DNA of 64,000 nucleotides from Halobacillus sp. Nhm2S1. GTDB lineage: Bacteria > Bacillota > Bacilli > Bacillales > Halobacillaceae. This document shows, in pieces, positions 1-7,982 of this stretch. The stretch is taken from contig NZ_JAIEZV010000001.1 of assembly GCF_019599545.1 (NCBI RefSeq), positions 186,001-250,000 of the forward strand. The letters run 5' to 3'. The notes under the pieces are model-generated. The model did not search any database, was not told the origin of the DNA, and was given only the letters and a program-made list of their open reading frames with translations. Position numbers and translations under genes: made by a program. Numbering within the stretch: the stretch's first letter is position 1; each line of letters opens with the position of its first letter.

Positions 1-1943
1 CTAGGTAAACGTGCAGGTCTGGAACCTTTCTCGACATCTACCCATGCAACGGAATCCGGTTTAGTAAAGTCTGCTGTTTCGATTCCCTGCGATAGCTGAG
101 TCATCAACGGCTTGTAAATCTGTTTTGGTATATCTTTCGCCGCTTGGGACATCGGATCTTCTCCATCGTAACCTGACCAAATGGAAATGGAATAGTTCGT
201 TGTGTAACCATTAAACCAGGAGTCTGATGCATAGTCCCCACGGTTCGTGGTTCCGGTTTTTCCTGCATCAGGTACACCAGGTACGTTGGCAGCTGTCCCG
301 GTGCCTTCGCTCATAGTGGTTTGCAGCATATTCGAAATCATAAAGGCCGTGTAACTGTTCATGGCAGACTTTGGCTCTGGCGTAAGTTCAACGGTTCCTT
401 CTCCAGGAACTTCGACTTTGGTAACCGTATGTGGTTCATTATATACGCCTTCATTACCAAAGGCAGCGTAAGCGGCAGCCATTTCTTTAGGATTCGTTCC
501 GGAACCTCCGCCGATGGCATCCATTTGATAAATGGTGTCGCCTCGGAAAGTAAAACCTAGCCCCTCTGCGAATTCTTGCGCTTTATCCAGTCCAACTTCA
601 TTGATCGTTTTCAATGCTGGGATGTTCAAGGATCGACTAAGCGCATATCTAGCGGATACCCAGCCTCTGAAGTTGTTATCAAAGTTATTGACTGATTTAC
701 CATTAACCTCGTAAGGCTCATCTTTAATTTGGTGATAAGTGGACATTTTATTATATTGAATGGCCGGACCATATGCAGTGATCGGTTTGAATGTTGAACC
801 TGGTTGACGGTTAATTTGAGTGGCCGTATTGAACTGACCTTTTTGGTAGTTCCGGCCTCCGCCAATTGCTCGAATGGCACCTGTCTGAGTATCTGTGACA
901 GCAACACCAGCCATTAATTTTTCATCCGGCCATGGGGTAGGCCCCTCATTGCTTAAGAGCTGTTGAACTTGTTCCTGCGCTTTAGGATCTAAAGTTGTAT
1001 AAATTTTCAACCCATCTTTATAGATATCTGAGCCATCCATTTTCTCTTTGATCTCACGTTCCACTTCATCGAGGAACGCTTGGAATGGTGCTTCTTTTTC
1101 AGGCTGTCTTTCAATCAACATGTCTTCGACCTTCACTTGGCGTGCTTCTTCAGCTTCTGCTTCTGTAATTTTTCCGTGTTGTACCATCAAGCTAAGCACC
1201 GTGTTCATTCGATCCTTTGCTAAATCCGGATTTTCAAACGGCATGTAGCCACTTGGTCTTTGCGGAAGTCCTGCCAATAAGGCGGCTTCAGGTAATGTAA
1301 GCTCACTGAGGTCTTTTTTGCCAAAATAAGTTTCTGCAGCTTCAGCAACCCCGTAAGCCCCAGCACCATAGTAAATTTTGTTCAAGTACATTTCTAAAAT
1401 CTTTTCTTTGGAATATTCCTGATCTAACTTAATTGCCATGTACTGCTCTTGCACTTTACGTTTTATGGTTTTATCTTTGGTTAAGAATGATTCTTTGACG
1501 ACTTGCTGAGTAATTGTACTGGCTCCTTCAGCACCGAACCCCCCAGTAATGTTAGCGAGGACGGCCCCTCCAATTCTTCGGAAATCAATTCCGATATGAT
1601 TGAAGAAGCGAACATCTTCGGTCGCTAGTACAGCGTCTTCAAGAACGGGAGGGATATCGTTGTACGTGATTTTCGTCCGTCGCTCGTCTCCGGCTAAATC
1701 AGCATACAAGTCTCCGTTTTTATCATAAACTTTGGAAGAGAATGGATCGGATAATTTCGATTCATCTAAACTTGGAGCCGTAGCAACATAATAGGCAAAT
1801 AATGCTCCAACCCCTAACATCAGAACGACTCCGATGGTTAAGAGGGTCATGAAAATTCTTTTGAATTTTGATGTGCTTTTTCCTTTTTTCGATGATTTCA
1901 TCTGTTTTCTTCTTGCTGTGCGTGACTGGCTATCATTGGCCAT
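1..1943 (-). CDS. ponA: Penicillin-binding protein 1A (class A PBP), C-terminus cut by window edge
   Basis: Bifunctional peptidoglycan glycosyltransferase/transpeptidase on the outer face of the membrane. About 647 residues are visible: a basic cytosolic N-terminus, one membrane segment (about residues 30-52), and a GT51 glycosyltransferase domain with the ATEDVRFFNHIG motif near residue 109 and GASTITQQ after it. The penicillin-binding domain has SxxK in PGSTFKP near residue 380, an SLN triad and KTGTT near residue 562. No stop is reached, so the low-complexity tail usual for PonA lies outside the window. The ATG at 1941-1943 has GGAGG eight bases upstream. It follows recU after 16 bp on the same strand, the classic recU-ponA operon of Bacillus. 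Confidence 0.97.
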   Translation of the reverse strand, partial: MANDSQSRTARRKQMKSSKKGKSTSKFKRIFMTLLTIGVVLMLGVGALFAYYVATAPSLDESKLSDPFSSKVYDKNGDLYADLAGDERRTKITYNDIPPVLEDAVLATEDVRFFNHIGIDFRRIGGAVLANITGGFGAEGASTITQQVVKESFLTKDKTIKRKVQEQYMAIKLDQEYSKEKILEMYLNKIYYGAGAYGVAEAAETYFGKKDLSELTLPEAALLAGLPQRPSGYMPFENPDLAKDRMNTVLSLMVQHGKITEAEAEEARQVKVEDMLIERQPEKEAPFQAFLDEVEREIKEKMDGSDIYKDGLKIYTTLDPKAQEQVQQLLSNEGPTPWPDEKLMAGVAVTDTQTGAIRAIGGGRNYQKGQFNTATQINRQPGSTFKPITAYGPAIQYNKMSTYHQIKDEPYEVNGKSVNNFDNNFRGWVSARYALSRSLNIPALKTINEVGLDKAQEFAEGLGFTFRGDTIYQMDAIGGGSGTNPKEMAAAYAAFGNEGVYNEPHTVTKVEVPGEGTVELTPEPKSAMNSYTAFMISNMLQTTMSEGTGTAANVPGVPDAGKTGTTNRGDYASDSWFNGYTTNYSISIWSGYDGEDPMSQAAKDIPKQIYKPLMTQLSQGIETADFTKPDSVAWVDVEKGSRPARLP

Positions 1944-1959
1944 TTACATTTCCTCCATT

Positions 1960-2550
1960 TCAGAAATAAAGCTTATCGATGGCCGTGGCATAATGAACCC
2001 TGGCCTGATAATGAAAAGGGATTTTGATTCCTTCTTTAGCGATGTGGTCATAAGGAATCGATTTCCTCCCGCCCTTCCACTGATTTTCCCAGAACGGAAA
2101 AATTGATGATGTTGGAAGGAGGTACGTCTCATCTAAAGGTGTGAACTTTATGATCATAAAGCTGATCCCACCGTGCGCTTGAGCAGCTCTCATATGGTCA
2201 ATCTGGTGTTGGTGAACATTACTCAGTGGAAAAGAAGTTTTATTTTTTGTTTCTTTTGCCTCAAAATCAATGTATTTTCCACGATAAACTCCATTAAAGT
2301 CGGTCGTAGAGGCTTGTTTGAAATACGCCTCTTTAATGACAGCGGCACTCCTTTTCGGGTAATCCACTTGTACGATTTGAACCGGCGTAGGCTTTTTATG
2401 GACTACCGCCACCCCTGCCTGCAAGTAATACTCGTTCGTTACATTAATGTCTTCTTCCAGTGACATTCCCCGATTACTGAAATCCGGTTTTGTTTTTCCT
2501 TTAGGAGCTAAATTTGCCTTGGAACTACGTCTCCCATTGGGATAATTCAC
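1960..2550 (-). CDS. recU: Holliday junction resolvase RecU
   Basis: Structure-specific nuclease that cleaves Holliday junctions during recombination repair and chromosome segregation. The 196-residue protein carries the family core: SNRGMSLEEDIN, HKKPTPVQIV, YPKRSAAVIKEAYFKQAST, YIDFEAKETKNKTSFPL and a HQHQIDHM stretch, matching my recollection of B. subtilis RecU almost motif by motif. The acidic/lysine active site of the PD-(D/E)xK fold is in the DFEAK segment. I chose the GTG at 2548-2550 (giving MNYPNG, as in the family) because the GGGAGGG at 2558-2564 is seven bases away. An in-frame TTG at 2554-2556 would sit only one base from it. Co-directional with ponA, 16 bp downstream. Confidence 0.95.
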   Translation of the reverse strand: MNYPNGRRSSKANLAPKGKTKPDFSNRGMSLEEDINVTNEYYLQAGVAVVHKKPTPVQIVQVDYPKRSAAVIKEAYFKQASTTDFNGVYRGKYIDFEAKETKNKTSFPLSNVHQHQIDHMRAAQAHGGISFMIIKFTPLDETYLLPTSSIFPFWENQWKGGRKSIPYDHIAKEGIKIPFHYQARVHYATAIDKLYF

Positions 2551-2556
2551 AACCAA

Positions 2557-2862
2557 TCCCTCCCTATAGCCATGAGAGTATCATACCAAATTTTCGAGTC
2601 CAAGAATATATACATGCGACTCATTTTATTTAGACGTATTAAAGGCAGGAAAGTTTCACCTGTTCACAAGATTGACACAAACAACAAAACCGCCAGGATT
2701 GTTTTCCCTTCTATATTCCATCCAAAACCCTAATCATACTCTTTCGATATTGAACGATGTTTTTTGACTCCCGTTGGTATGGGTGGCATCCTCTATGAAC
2801 GAATGGATCATATGGAAGGATATGAATAAGGATTCGGCATAGGGCCGTTTCTAAACAGTTTA
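2557..2862. other. Intergenic stretch with no supported gene
   Basis: Between recU and the sspM terminator. Reading frames here are short and interrupted on both strands, and none has a ribosome binding site with a credible protein. The recU promoter should lie here on the minus strand, but I could not identify a convincing -35/-10 pair. Confidence 0.5.
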
Positions 2863-2898
2863 TAAAAAAAGCTGCTGCTATAAAAAATAGCAACAGCT
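2863..2898 (-). terminator. Rho-independent terminator of sspM
   Basis: On the minus strand GCTGTTGCTA, a T-rich loop and TAGCAGCAGC form a ten-pair stem with one mismatch, followed directly by seven T. It begins about ten bases after the sspM stop codon. Confidence 0.85.
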
Positions 2899-2907
2899 TC
2901 TGTCCAA

Positions 2908-3000
2908 TCACGTAGAAGGGCGGTTCTCACCAGATAATTTAGGATTGTCCGTTTTTGCCGGTGTTGGTTTTTTATTTTTCTGTTCTTTTTTCTTAGCCAT
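2908..3000 (-). CDS. sspM: Minor small acid-soluble spore protein SspM
   Basis: A 30-residue, very lysine-rich protein starting MAKKKEQKNKK and ending KLSGENRPST. The C-terminal G-x-NRPST signature is what I remember of B. subtilis SspM (34 residues, ending GGPNRPST), a minor spore-core protein made under sigma-G in the forespore. The ATG at 2998-3000 has AAGGAG eight bases upstream, and a strong terminator follows the stop, so a real single-gene unit is well supported. The family assignment rests on the short C-terminal signature and basic composition. I could not find a clear sigma-G promoter upstream. Confidence 0.75.
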   Translation of the reverse strand: MAKKKEQKNKKPTPAKTDNPKLSGENRPST

Positions 3001-3138
3001 ATGGTTTTCTCCTTTTATGTCGAAGATTAAAGTCTGGTTTGACTTGTTTTGTTGCTTTAGTTCTAGTCTTGTCATCCGTAGAGGAGTTATGCATGCAATA
3101 GAGAATTTGTTAAACACCAATAAAAGGGGGAGTAGTGT

Positions 3139-3405
3139 ATGAAGAAAAATAGTGTCATCACACCGTATGAATTTGAGGAGCAGCTCTCGCACTTACAGGA
3201 GAAATTCTCCTTACTTGAGCGCAGGTTGTCCATCAAAGCAGATGAAATCGTGTTTAATATGGCCGTCTCCCACCGTAAAGAAATTGATGAATTGAAGAAT
3301 GAAGTGTTTGGGCTTCGAGATGAATTGAGAAAGATCAAAAAAGAACGCCGTTATGAATATATGGAGAAAGTTGCTCAACAAGCCCGACGTCGTTCTGTAG
3401 GTTGA
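3139..3405 (+). CDS. Small charged coiled-coil protein, unknown function
   Basis: Unrecognised 88-residue protein. It is almost entirely helical and charged, with heptad-like spacing from about residue 12 (EEQLSHLQEKFSLLERRL) through DELKNEVFGLRDELRKIKKE, and an arginine-rich tail ending ARRRSVG. There is no signal peptide or membrane segment, so it is probably a cytosolic coiled-coil protein. GGGGGAG seven bases before the ATG supports the start. It lies 46 bp upstream of yppE in the place where B. subtilis has yppD, but I cannot confirm homology from memory, so no symbol is given. Confidence 0.7.
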   Translation: MKKNSVITPYEFEEQLSHLQEKFSLLERRLSIKADEIVFNMAVSHRKEIDELKNEVFGLRDELRKIKKERRYEYMEKVAQQARRRSVG

Positions 3406-3451
3406 TTTTGATACCCTTTGTTCCCTCATGCTATTATGAAGGAGGAAAGGT

Positions 3452-3832
3452 GTGGATGTAATGAGTTTAAAAGCCGATACAAATAAATTGAAGCGTCTAA
3501 TTGATGAACGTCATCAACGCTTTTTAAATACGGAAGGTCCTGTAGATAAAAAGAGCTATGACTTTTTTAATCAAGTCAAAAAGGAAACGGATCCGATGTT
3601 CCGATTGACGAATGAATGGGTAAAGGAAGCAGAGGCTTTCGTTAAAGACCGGAAGACGAATGTGCACCCGAACCAAGTGAAATCAACCCATGAAAATATT
3701 GAAATGATCATCCTGCATAGTTATTATCTGGATGTGCATCGAAAAAGGTTCAAAGAATTATATCAGTCCTCCCATTATGTTTTGGATATGGTCCTTGACG
3801 ATTTAGAACATAATGAAAAAAGCTCCCTATGA
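3452..3832 (+). CDS. yppE: YppE family protein (DUF1798)
   Basis: A 126-residue helical cytosolic protein of unknown function. Similarity to B. subtilis YppE is visible in KSYDFFNQVKKETDPMF, HPNQVKSTHENIEMIILHSY and VHRKRFKELYQSSHYVLD. The family adopts a four-helix bundle. The GTG at 3452 is preferred over the ATG at 3461: GGAGG at 3441-3445 leaves six bases to the GTG but fifteen to the ATG. The position downstream of recU-ponA matches the yppCDE group of B. subtilis, although here the genes diverge from recU. The stop codon is embedded in the terminator stem. Confidence 0.85.
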   Translation: MDVMSLKADTNKLKRLIDERHQRFLNTEGPVDKKSYDFFNQVKKETDPMFRLTNEWVKEAEAFVKDRKTNVHPNQVKSTHENIEMIILHSYYLDVHRKRFKELYQSSHYVLDMVLDDLEHNEKSSL

Positions 3833-3846
3833 CGGGAGCTTTTTTC
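3816..3846 (+). terminator. Terminator of yppE, overlapping its stop
   Basis: AAAGCTCCC, a five-base loop and GGGAGCTTT followed by a T run. The TGA stop at 3830-3832 lies in the loop region, so the last sense codons form the 5' arm. Confidence 0.85.
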
Positions 3847-4094
3847 ATTTGAAAAGAAGGTAGCAGAAAATTCTGTTTCCACACTGTAGTTGACTACACA
3901 TACCTTCCGGGATACACCTCGTATGTCAATAGGGGCCGGTAAACCCACTCGAACTTGACTCGAACAGACGAACGATGAGCAACGCGTAAGAACTTTGATT
4001 CAGATGCCCAAACCATGAGGTGCTCCGGGAAGCAAACTTTTCTCGGATCAACAGTACTTCCAAACCACTCAAAAGTTTCAACGACTTTTCTTAG

Positions 4095-4117
4095 CTTGTT
4101 ATGAATGAAATAACAAG
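4095..4117. repeat. Inverted repeat downstream of the RND pump
   Basis: CTTGTTAT, seven bases, then ATAACAAG: a perfect eight-base inverted repeat ten bases after the pump's stop codon. Neither strand has a T run after it, so it may be a degenerate terminator or mRNA 3' stabiliser. The preceding stretch from about 3850 holds no gene that I can see. Confidence 0.5.
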
Positions 4118-4126
4118 TGAAATGGA

Positions 4127-7100
4127 TTATTTTTTGGAAAGTATTAAATAAAACGATGGAACGAGCAAAAGTGTCAATACTGTTGAAAAAGCAAGTCCGG
4201 ATACGATCGATACGGCCAATGGTTTGAACAACACATCTCCTGTATAAATGATAGGAGCAAGAGCTGCAATCGATGTTAACGAGGTCAGGACAATTGGACG
4301 GATTCTTGCCCTGCCTGCTTCAATAACAGCTTCAACATTACTGCTGTATCGTTCACGGTTTTGTTCAATAAACTCGACGAGGATCACAGAGTTCCTTACC
4401 ACAATACCTGAAAGAGAGACGATGCCCAATACAGCTAAGAAACTGAGAGGTTCACCTGATACAAATAGCCCCACAATAGCACCTGTCACTGCTAAAAATA
4501 CGGTTCCAGTAATAAGTAGAGGCATGAGCAGGGAATTGAACTGGATGGCAATCGTCAAGTAAATTAAGAACAATACGATGACGAAAAGTTTCGTTACCTC
4601 TACAAAAAATTCGGAACGTGCATCGGATTCGCCACTTTCAACCAGCGTATAACCTTCCGGAAGGTTGTTTTTTATCTCACTTACGACTTCAGTTGATTGT
4701 TGATTGAATGTGCTTTCCATTCCTTCTTCAGGATAGGCTTCCACAGTAATGGTCCTCTCTCCATCCAAGTGTGGAATGACACCGATCCGTTCGGTTGATT
4801 CTGTTGTGATAATTTCGTCAAGAGACAGCGTTTCTGGCGGCCCGCTTTGATTCGTCTGCTGACTGACTACATTCAGCTCAGAAAGGGCTACTCCGTTCTC
4901 AACACCATCGTCAACGATTACCTCAATGGGTAAGCAATTCACACCATTATCAAAGGTCCCTAAAGGTACTCCGATATTTGCCAGTTGGAGTTGAGAAGTG
5001 ATCTGATTGATTGGAATATTATTTTCTGCAAGCAATGAACGATCCGCATTGTATTCTGTGAAAGGCTGCGTCTCGGCATTTAGTGTAGCGATTTCAGCAC
5101 CTTCCAGCTCACTTAATCGATCTTTTGCTTCCTTTGCCTCAGCAATTAACGTTTCAATTTCAGGGCCTTGGATTTGGATCTGGACAGGTGGTGAAGGTGG
5201 TGGACCAGAAACAATGGTTTCGAGGAATATTTCACTATCTGGAAATTCTTTCCTTAAAGGCTCTTCCCATTCCTCTATAAAATCACTTGCACTCGTCTGG
5301 TCTCTGTCCACTCGGACAAGAACCTGACCTGTGTTTTCACCTGAACGCTGTAATCCTGAACTGAACAGATTGGGAAGTCCACTTCCTGAATAAACCGCTG
5401 TTTCAGTGATGGTATCATCAGAATCCTCCAGATAGTCGGTCAACTCTTGTAACTTTTCTTCTGTTTCCTCAATAGTAGTCCCTTGAGGATTTTCAACAGT
5501 AATGGTGACTTCAGGACGATCAGCAGCTGGGAAGAACTCAAATGGAATCCTTATGGCCAATGTGGCTAAAAGAGCACATATAACAAGGCCGATCAAGGAA
5601 GTGATTAAAGGTTTCTTCGTAGTCTTAGGAAGAACCTTGTCAGCGTAAGTACGTTCTAACCGGTCAAACATACCCCCAAGAAGTCCAGACTTTGCCTTTT
5701 GGGATTTTTTCTTGCGTTTTTTTCTAGCATATTGAACGGTGGGAATGAACGTCAGTGCAATAATCGTGGATGCCAGCACCGTAAAAATTAAGACAGATGG
5801 TAAGGCTCTGATGAAATCCCCATTGGTCCCGGATAAAAACGTTAAAGGCAAGAAACTGAAAATGATCATGAGTGTTGAAGTTATAATTGACTTGCCGACC
5901 TCTTTCACGCCTCGAATGGTGCCTTCCATCGGTCCATCTCCAAGTTGGAATCTTCTTTGAATGTTGTCATTGACAACAATAGCATCATCAACCAATATCC
6001 CAATGGCTATAATCATTCCAATGACTGATATTTGGTTTAAATCGACTCCAACATATGGAAGAGGAATCAAACCGATGAGAATGGATATGGGAATGGATAA
6101 GGCAACGAGAATCGCTGACGATAAAGGAAGTCCAAGTACCATGATGATGATGACAGCTAGAAACGAAATGGCAAAGGAGGTAATCAGGTTCGAAAAGACC
6201 TCATCAATGATTGTACTTTGTGTATAAAATTGATCGACCTGAATTTCTTCCGGCAACTCTTCTGACAAAACGTTAATCTTGTCTGTCAATTCTTCTTGCA
6301 GAGCACTAATGTTTACTCCTTCTTCTGTAAGCACGGTGACCGATAAAGCAGCCTGGTCTTTATAAGTAATAAGATCTTCAACTTCTTGGTTTGTTATTTC
6401 AATGGATCCGATGTCAGCGAGGGTGACAGGTTCTCCTTCTGAATTGTTTCCGACAAATAAATTCTCCAACTCTTCAATGTCTGAGTATTTCTCGAAAATG
6501 AGTTGATGAATGGTGCCGTCTCTTTGTTCTGTGCCAATTGGTGAAGGTCCTAACTCTTCACTCAACGAACGAATGACAGAAGATGGAGAAATCTGCAGCT
6601 CATTCAATTGGTCATTATCCAAACTGACAGCTACTTTTTGATCAGGTAGACCTTTAATTAAAACGGAATCGACACCAGAAGTCTTTGTCAATTCTGCCTT
6701 CCATTCTTCTAATTCTTGCCGTAAGTCATACAAATCTGTTCGCTCATTACTGTATAAGTGATAAGAGGCAACAGCTGACATAGTCATATCAGTGTTTACA
6801 TTGGGGGCTTGAACTTCTTCGGGAAAAGACCGGGATACATCCGATACAGCTTGCCGGATTTTGGCATTCGTTGTATCTGTATTCTCACCCCCGGATAGAG
6901 TAGCGGTCACTGTACCGAACCCGGTAGTCGACGCAGAGGTAATACTATCAATCCCTTCTGTATTCAACAGCTCTTCTTCAAGAGGGTTGATGATTGTACG
7001 TTCCACCTCTTGAGGAGTTGCTCCAGGATATACTGTAGAAATGGAAGAGACGTTCACATTAATTTCAGGAATTTCCCTTTTCGGGAGTTGCAAATAGGTG

Positions 7101-7171
7101 AAGATCCCTGTGAAAATCAATAACAAAATAAAAATCCAAATGATTTTGTTGTAATTTAAAATTGCCTTCAT
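4127..7171 (-). CDS. swrC: RND-family efflux transporter (SwrC/AcrB type)
   Basis: A 1014-residue proton-driven resistance-nodulation-division pump in the cytoplasmic membrane. It shows the duplicated RND layout: an N-terminal membrane helix (NKIIWIFILLLIF), a large extracytoplasmic loop, a six-helix block with the ILVDDAIVVNDNI motif whose paired aspartates form the proton relay, then a second loop and helix block. The porter loop contains YPGATPQEVE, typical of this superfamily. B. subtilis SwrC (YerP) exports surfactin and related amphiphiles and is the closest relative I know; the substrate here is inferred. The start has GGAGG seven bases upstream. No membrane-fusion or outer-membrane partner lies nearby, as expected for Gram-positives. 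Divergent from cdd. Confidence 0.9.
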   Translation of the reverse strand: MKAILNYNKIIWIFILLLIFTGIFTYLQLPKREIPEINVNVSSISTVYPGATPQEVERTIINPLEEELLNTEGIDSITSASTTGFGTVTATLSGGENTDTTNAKIRQAVSDVSRSFPEEVQAPNVNTDMTMSAVASYHLYSNERTDLYDLRQELEEWKAELTKTSGVDSVLIKGLPDQKVAVSLDNDQLNELQISPSSVIRSLSEELGPSPIGTEQRDGTIHQLIFEKYSDIEELENLFVGNNSEGEPVTLADIGSIEITNQEVEDLITYKDQAALSVTVLTEEGVNISALQEELTDKINVLSEELPEEIQVDQFYTQSTIIDEVFSNLITSFAISFLAVIIIMVLGLPLSSAILVALSIPISILIGLIPLPYVGVDLNQISVIGMIIAIGILVDDAIVVNDNIQRRFQLGDGPMEGTIRGVKEVGKSIITSTLMIIFSFLPLTFLSGTNGDFIRALPSVLIFTVLASTIIALTFIPTVQYARKKRKKKSQKAKSGLLGGMFDRLERTYADKVLPKTTKKPLITSLIGLVICALLATLAIRIPFEFFPAADRPEVTITVENPQGTTIEETEEKLQELTDYLEDSDDTITETAVYSGSGLPNLFSSGLQRSGENTGQVLVRVDRDQTSASDFIEEWEEPLRKEFPDSEIFLETIVSGPPPSPPVQIQIQGPEIETLIAEAKEAKDRLSELEGAEIATLNAETQPFTEYNADRSLLAENNIPINQITSQLQLANIGVPLGTFDNGVNCLPIEVIVDDGVENGVALSELNVVSQQTNQSGPPETLSLDEIITTESTERIGVIPHLDGERTITVEAYPEEGMESTFNQQSTEVVSEIKNNLPEGYTLVESGESDARSEFFVEVTKLFVIVLFLIYLTIAIQFNSLLMPLLITGTVFLAVTGAIVGLFVSGEPLSFLAVLGIVSLSGIVVRNSVILVEFIEQNRERYSSNVEAVIEAGRARIRPIVLTSLTSIAALAPIIYTGDVLFKPLAVSIVSGLAFSTVLTLLLVPSFYLILSKK

Positions 7172-7209
7172 TTTGTTCCTCCTAAGCCATATGATTTTAA
7201 TGCTCTTTC

Positions 7210-7240
7210 AGTATAAACTTTTTTCCGACACATGTGTCAA
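7210..7240 (-). promoter_or_regulatory. swrC-like promoter with overlapping palindromic operator candidate
   Basis: On the minus strand TTGACA (7235-7240) and TATACT (7210-7215) are separated by a long 19-base spacer. The perfect 12-base palindrome GACACATGTGTC (7227-7238) covers most of the -35 hexamer and runs into the spacer, the usual place for a repressor. The B. subtilis homologue has an adjacent TetR regulator (YerO); none is adjacent here. Confidence 0.55.
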
Positions 7241-7286
7241 TTAAATGCTCTCCTGATGTGCTTTGGGAAATTGAGTGTGAAACCGC

Positions 7287-7315
7287 TTTACATTTTACAT
7301 ATATTCATATATAAT
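7287..7315 (+). promoter_or_regulatory. Sigma-A promoter of cdd
   Basis: TTTACA at 7287-7292, exactly 17 bases, then TATAAT at 7310-7315. It lies 29 bases upstream of the cdd start. Confidence 0.8.
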
Positions 7316-7344
7316 AACCTTCCCATGAGTAGGGAGGAATGAAG

Positions 7345-7752
7345 ATGGAATCAAAACAACTAATCAATGAAGCTAAAAAGATAAGGGAAAAAGCTTATGT
7401 ACCTTATTCAAAATTCCCTGTGGGTGCTGCTCTTGTCACAGAAGACGGAACCCTCTATACAGGATGTAATATTGAAAATGCTGCCTATCCTGTAACCTGT
7501 TGTGCAGAAAGAGTGGCAATTTTCAAAGCCGTTTCCGACGGACATGATCATTTCAAGGAACTGGCTGTTGTTGCAGACACCAAAAGACCAGTGCCTCCAT
7601 GTGGATCTTGTCGTCAAGTTATGAGTGAATTTTTCCAGTCGGACGTTAAAATTCATACAACAAATCTTCATGGGGATACGAGAACATTTACAATGGAAGA
7701 AATTCTTCCATTTTCATTTTCTTCGGCTGATCTTACAGAAGAAGAAGCATAA
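7345..7752 (+). CDS. cdd: Cytidine deaminase
   Basis: Zinc enzyme of pyrimidine salvage that deaminates cytidine and deoxycytidine to uridine and deoxyuridine. The 135-residue protein has the signature NIENAAYP, the CCAER motif (zinc cysteine and catalytic glutamate region) and PPCGSCRQ with the two remaining zinc cysteines, typical of the small tetrameric Cdd family. AYVPYSKFPVGAAL near the start matches the family N-terminus. The ATG at 7345 is chosen because GGGAGG at 7332-7337 is seven bases away; the in-frame ATG at 7339 would leave one base. It has its own promoter and terminator, so it is monocistronic. Confidence 0.95.
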   Translation: MESKQLINEAKKIREKAYVPYSKFPVGAALVTEDGTLYTGCNIENAAYPVTCCAERVAIFKAVSDGHDHFKELAVVADTKRPVPPCGSCRQVMSEFFQSDVKIHTTNLHGDTRTFTMEEILPFSFSSADLTEEEA

Positions 7753-7758
7753 TAGGCA

Positions 7759-7790
7759 AAAAAAGGATGAGACTCTCATCCTTTTTTATT
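7759..7790 (+). terminator. Terminator of cdd
   Basis: AAAAAGGATGAGA, a short turn and TCTCATCCTTTTTT form a nearly perfect hairpin with a T-rich tail, starting six bases after the stop. Confidence 0.85.
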
Positions 7791-7918
7791 TTGTGGATCA
7801 AAGACCTTTATAATTCAACCCTAATGAAAGCTTGTTTTTATTGTTTCCTTTTAGAATGCATGTTTGTAAAAATAGGTACCTGTTCATAAGAAAGTAGTGG
7901 ATATGATGATATCGCCTA

Positions 7919-7947
7919 GTACATTCACGCTCTTTGTGACATACGCT
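7919..7947 (+). promoter_or_regulatory. Candidate sigma-K promoter of cotD
   Basis: GTAC (7919-7922), 17 bases, then CATACGCT (7940-7947), fitting the mother-cell sigma-K pattern AC-N16/17-CATAnnnT. Late mother-cell expression is expected for a coat gene. Inference from pattern and gene type. Confidence 0.5.
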
Positions 7948-7982
7948 GATAAGGAATAAAAAGAACAAGGAGTGAAAGCACA

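Noticed and set aside
2769-2830. Plus-strand fragment reading MFFDSRWYGWHPL and, in another frame, YERMDHMEGYE
   Set aside because: Suggests a decayed small gene, but it is too short and interrupted to support; kept only as a curiosity.
2711-2911. Minus-strand 66-codon frame at 2711-2911
   Set aside because: It contains the sspM terminator and has no ribosome binding site.
4248-4562. Several plus-strand frames over the RND pump (4248-6227)
   Set aside because: All are antisense to a confidently identified 1014-residue gene and lack ribosome sites.
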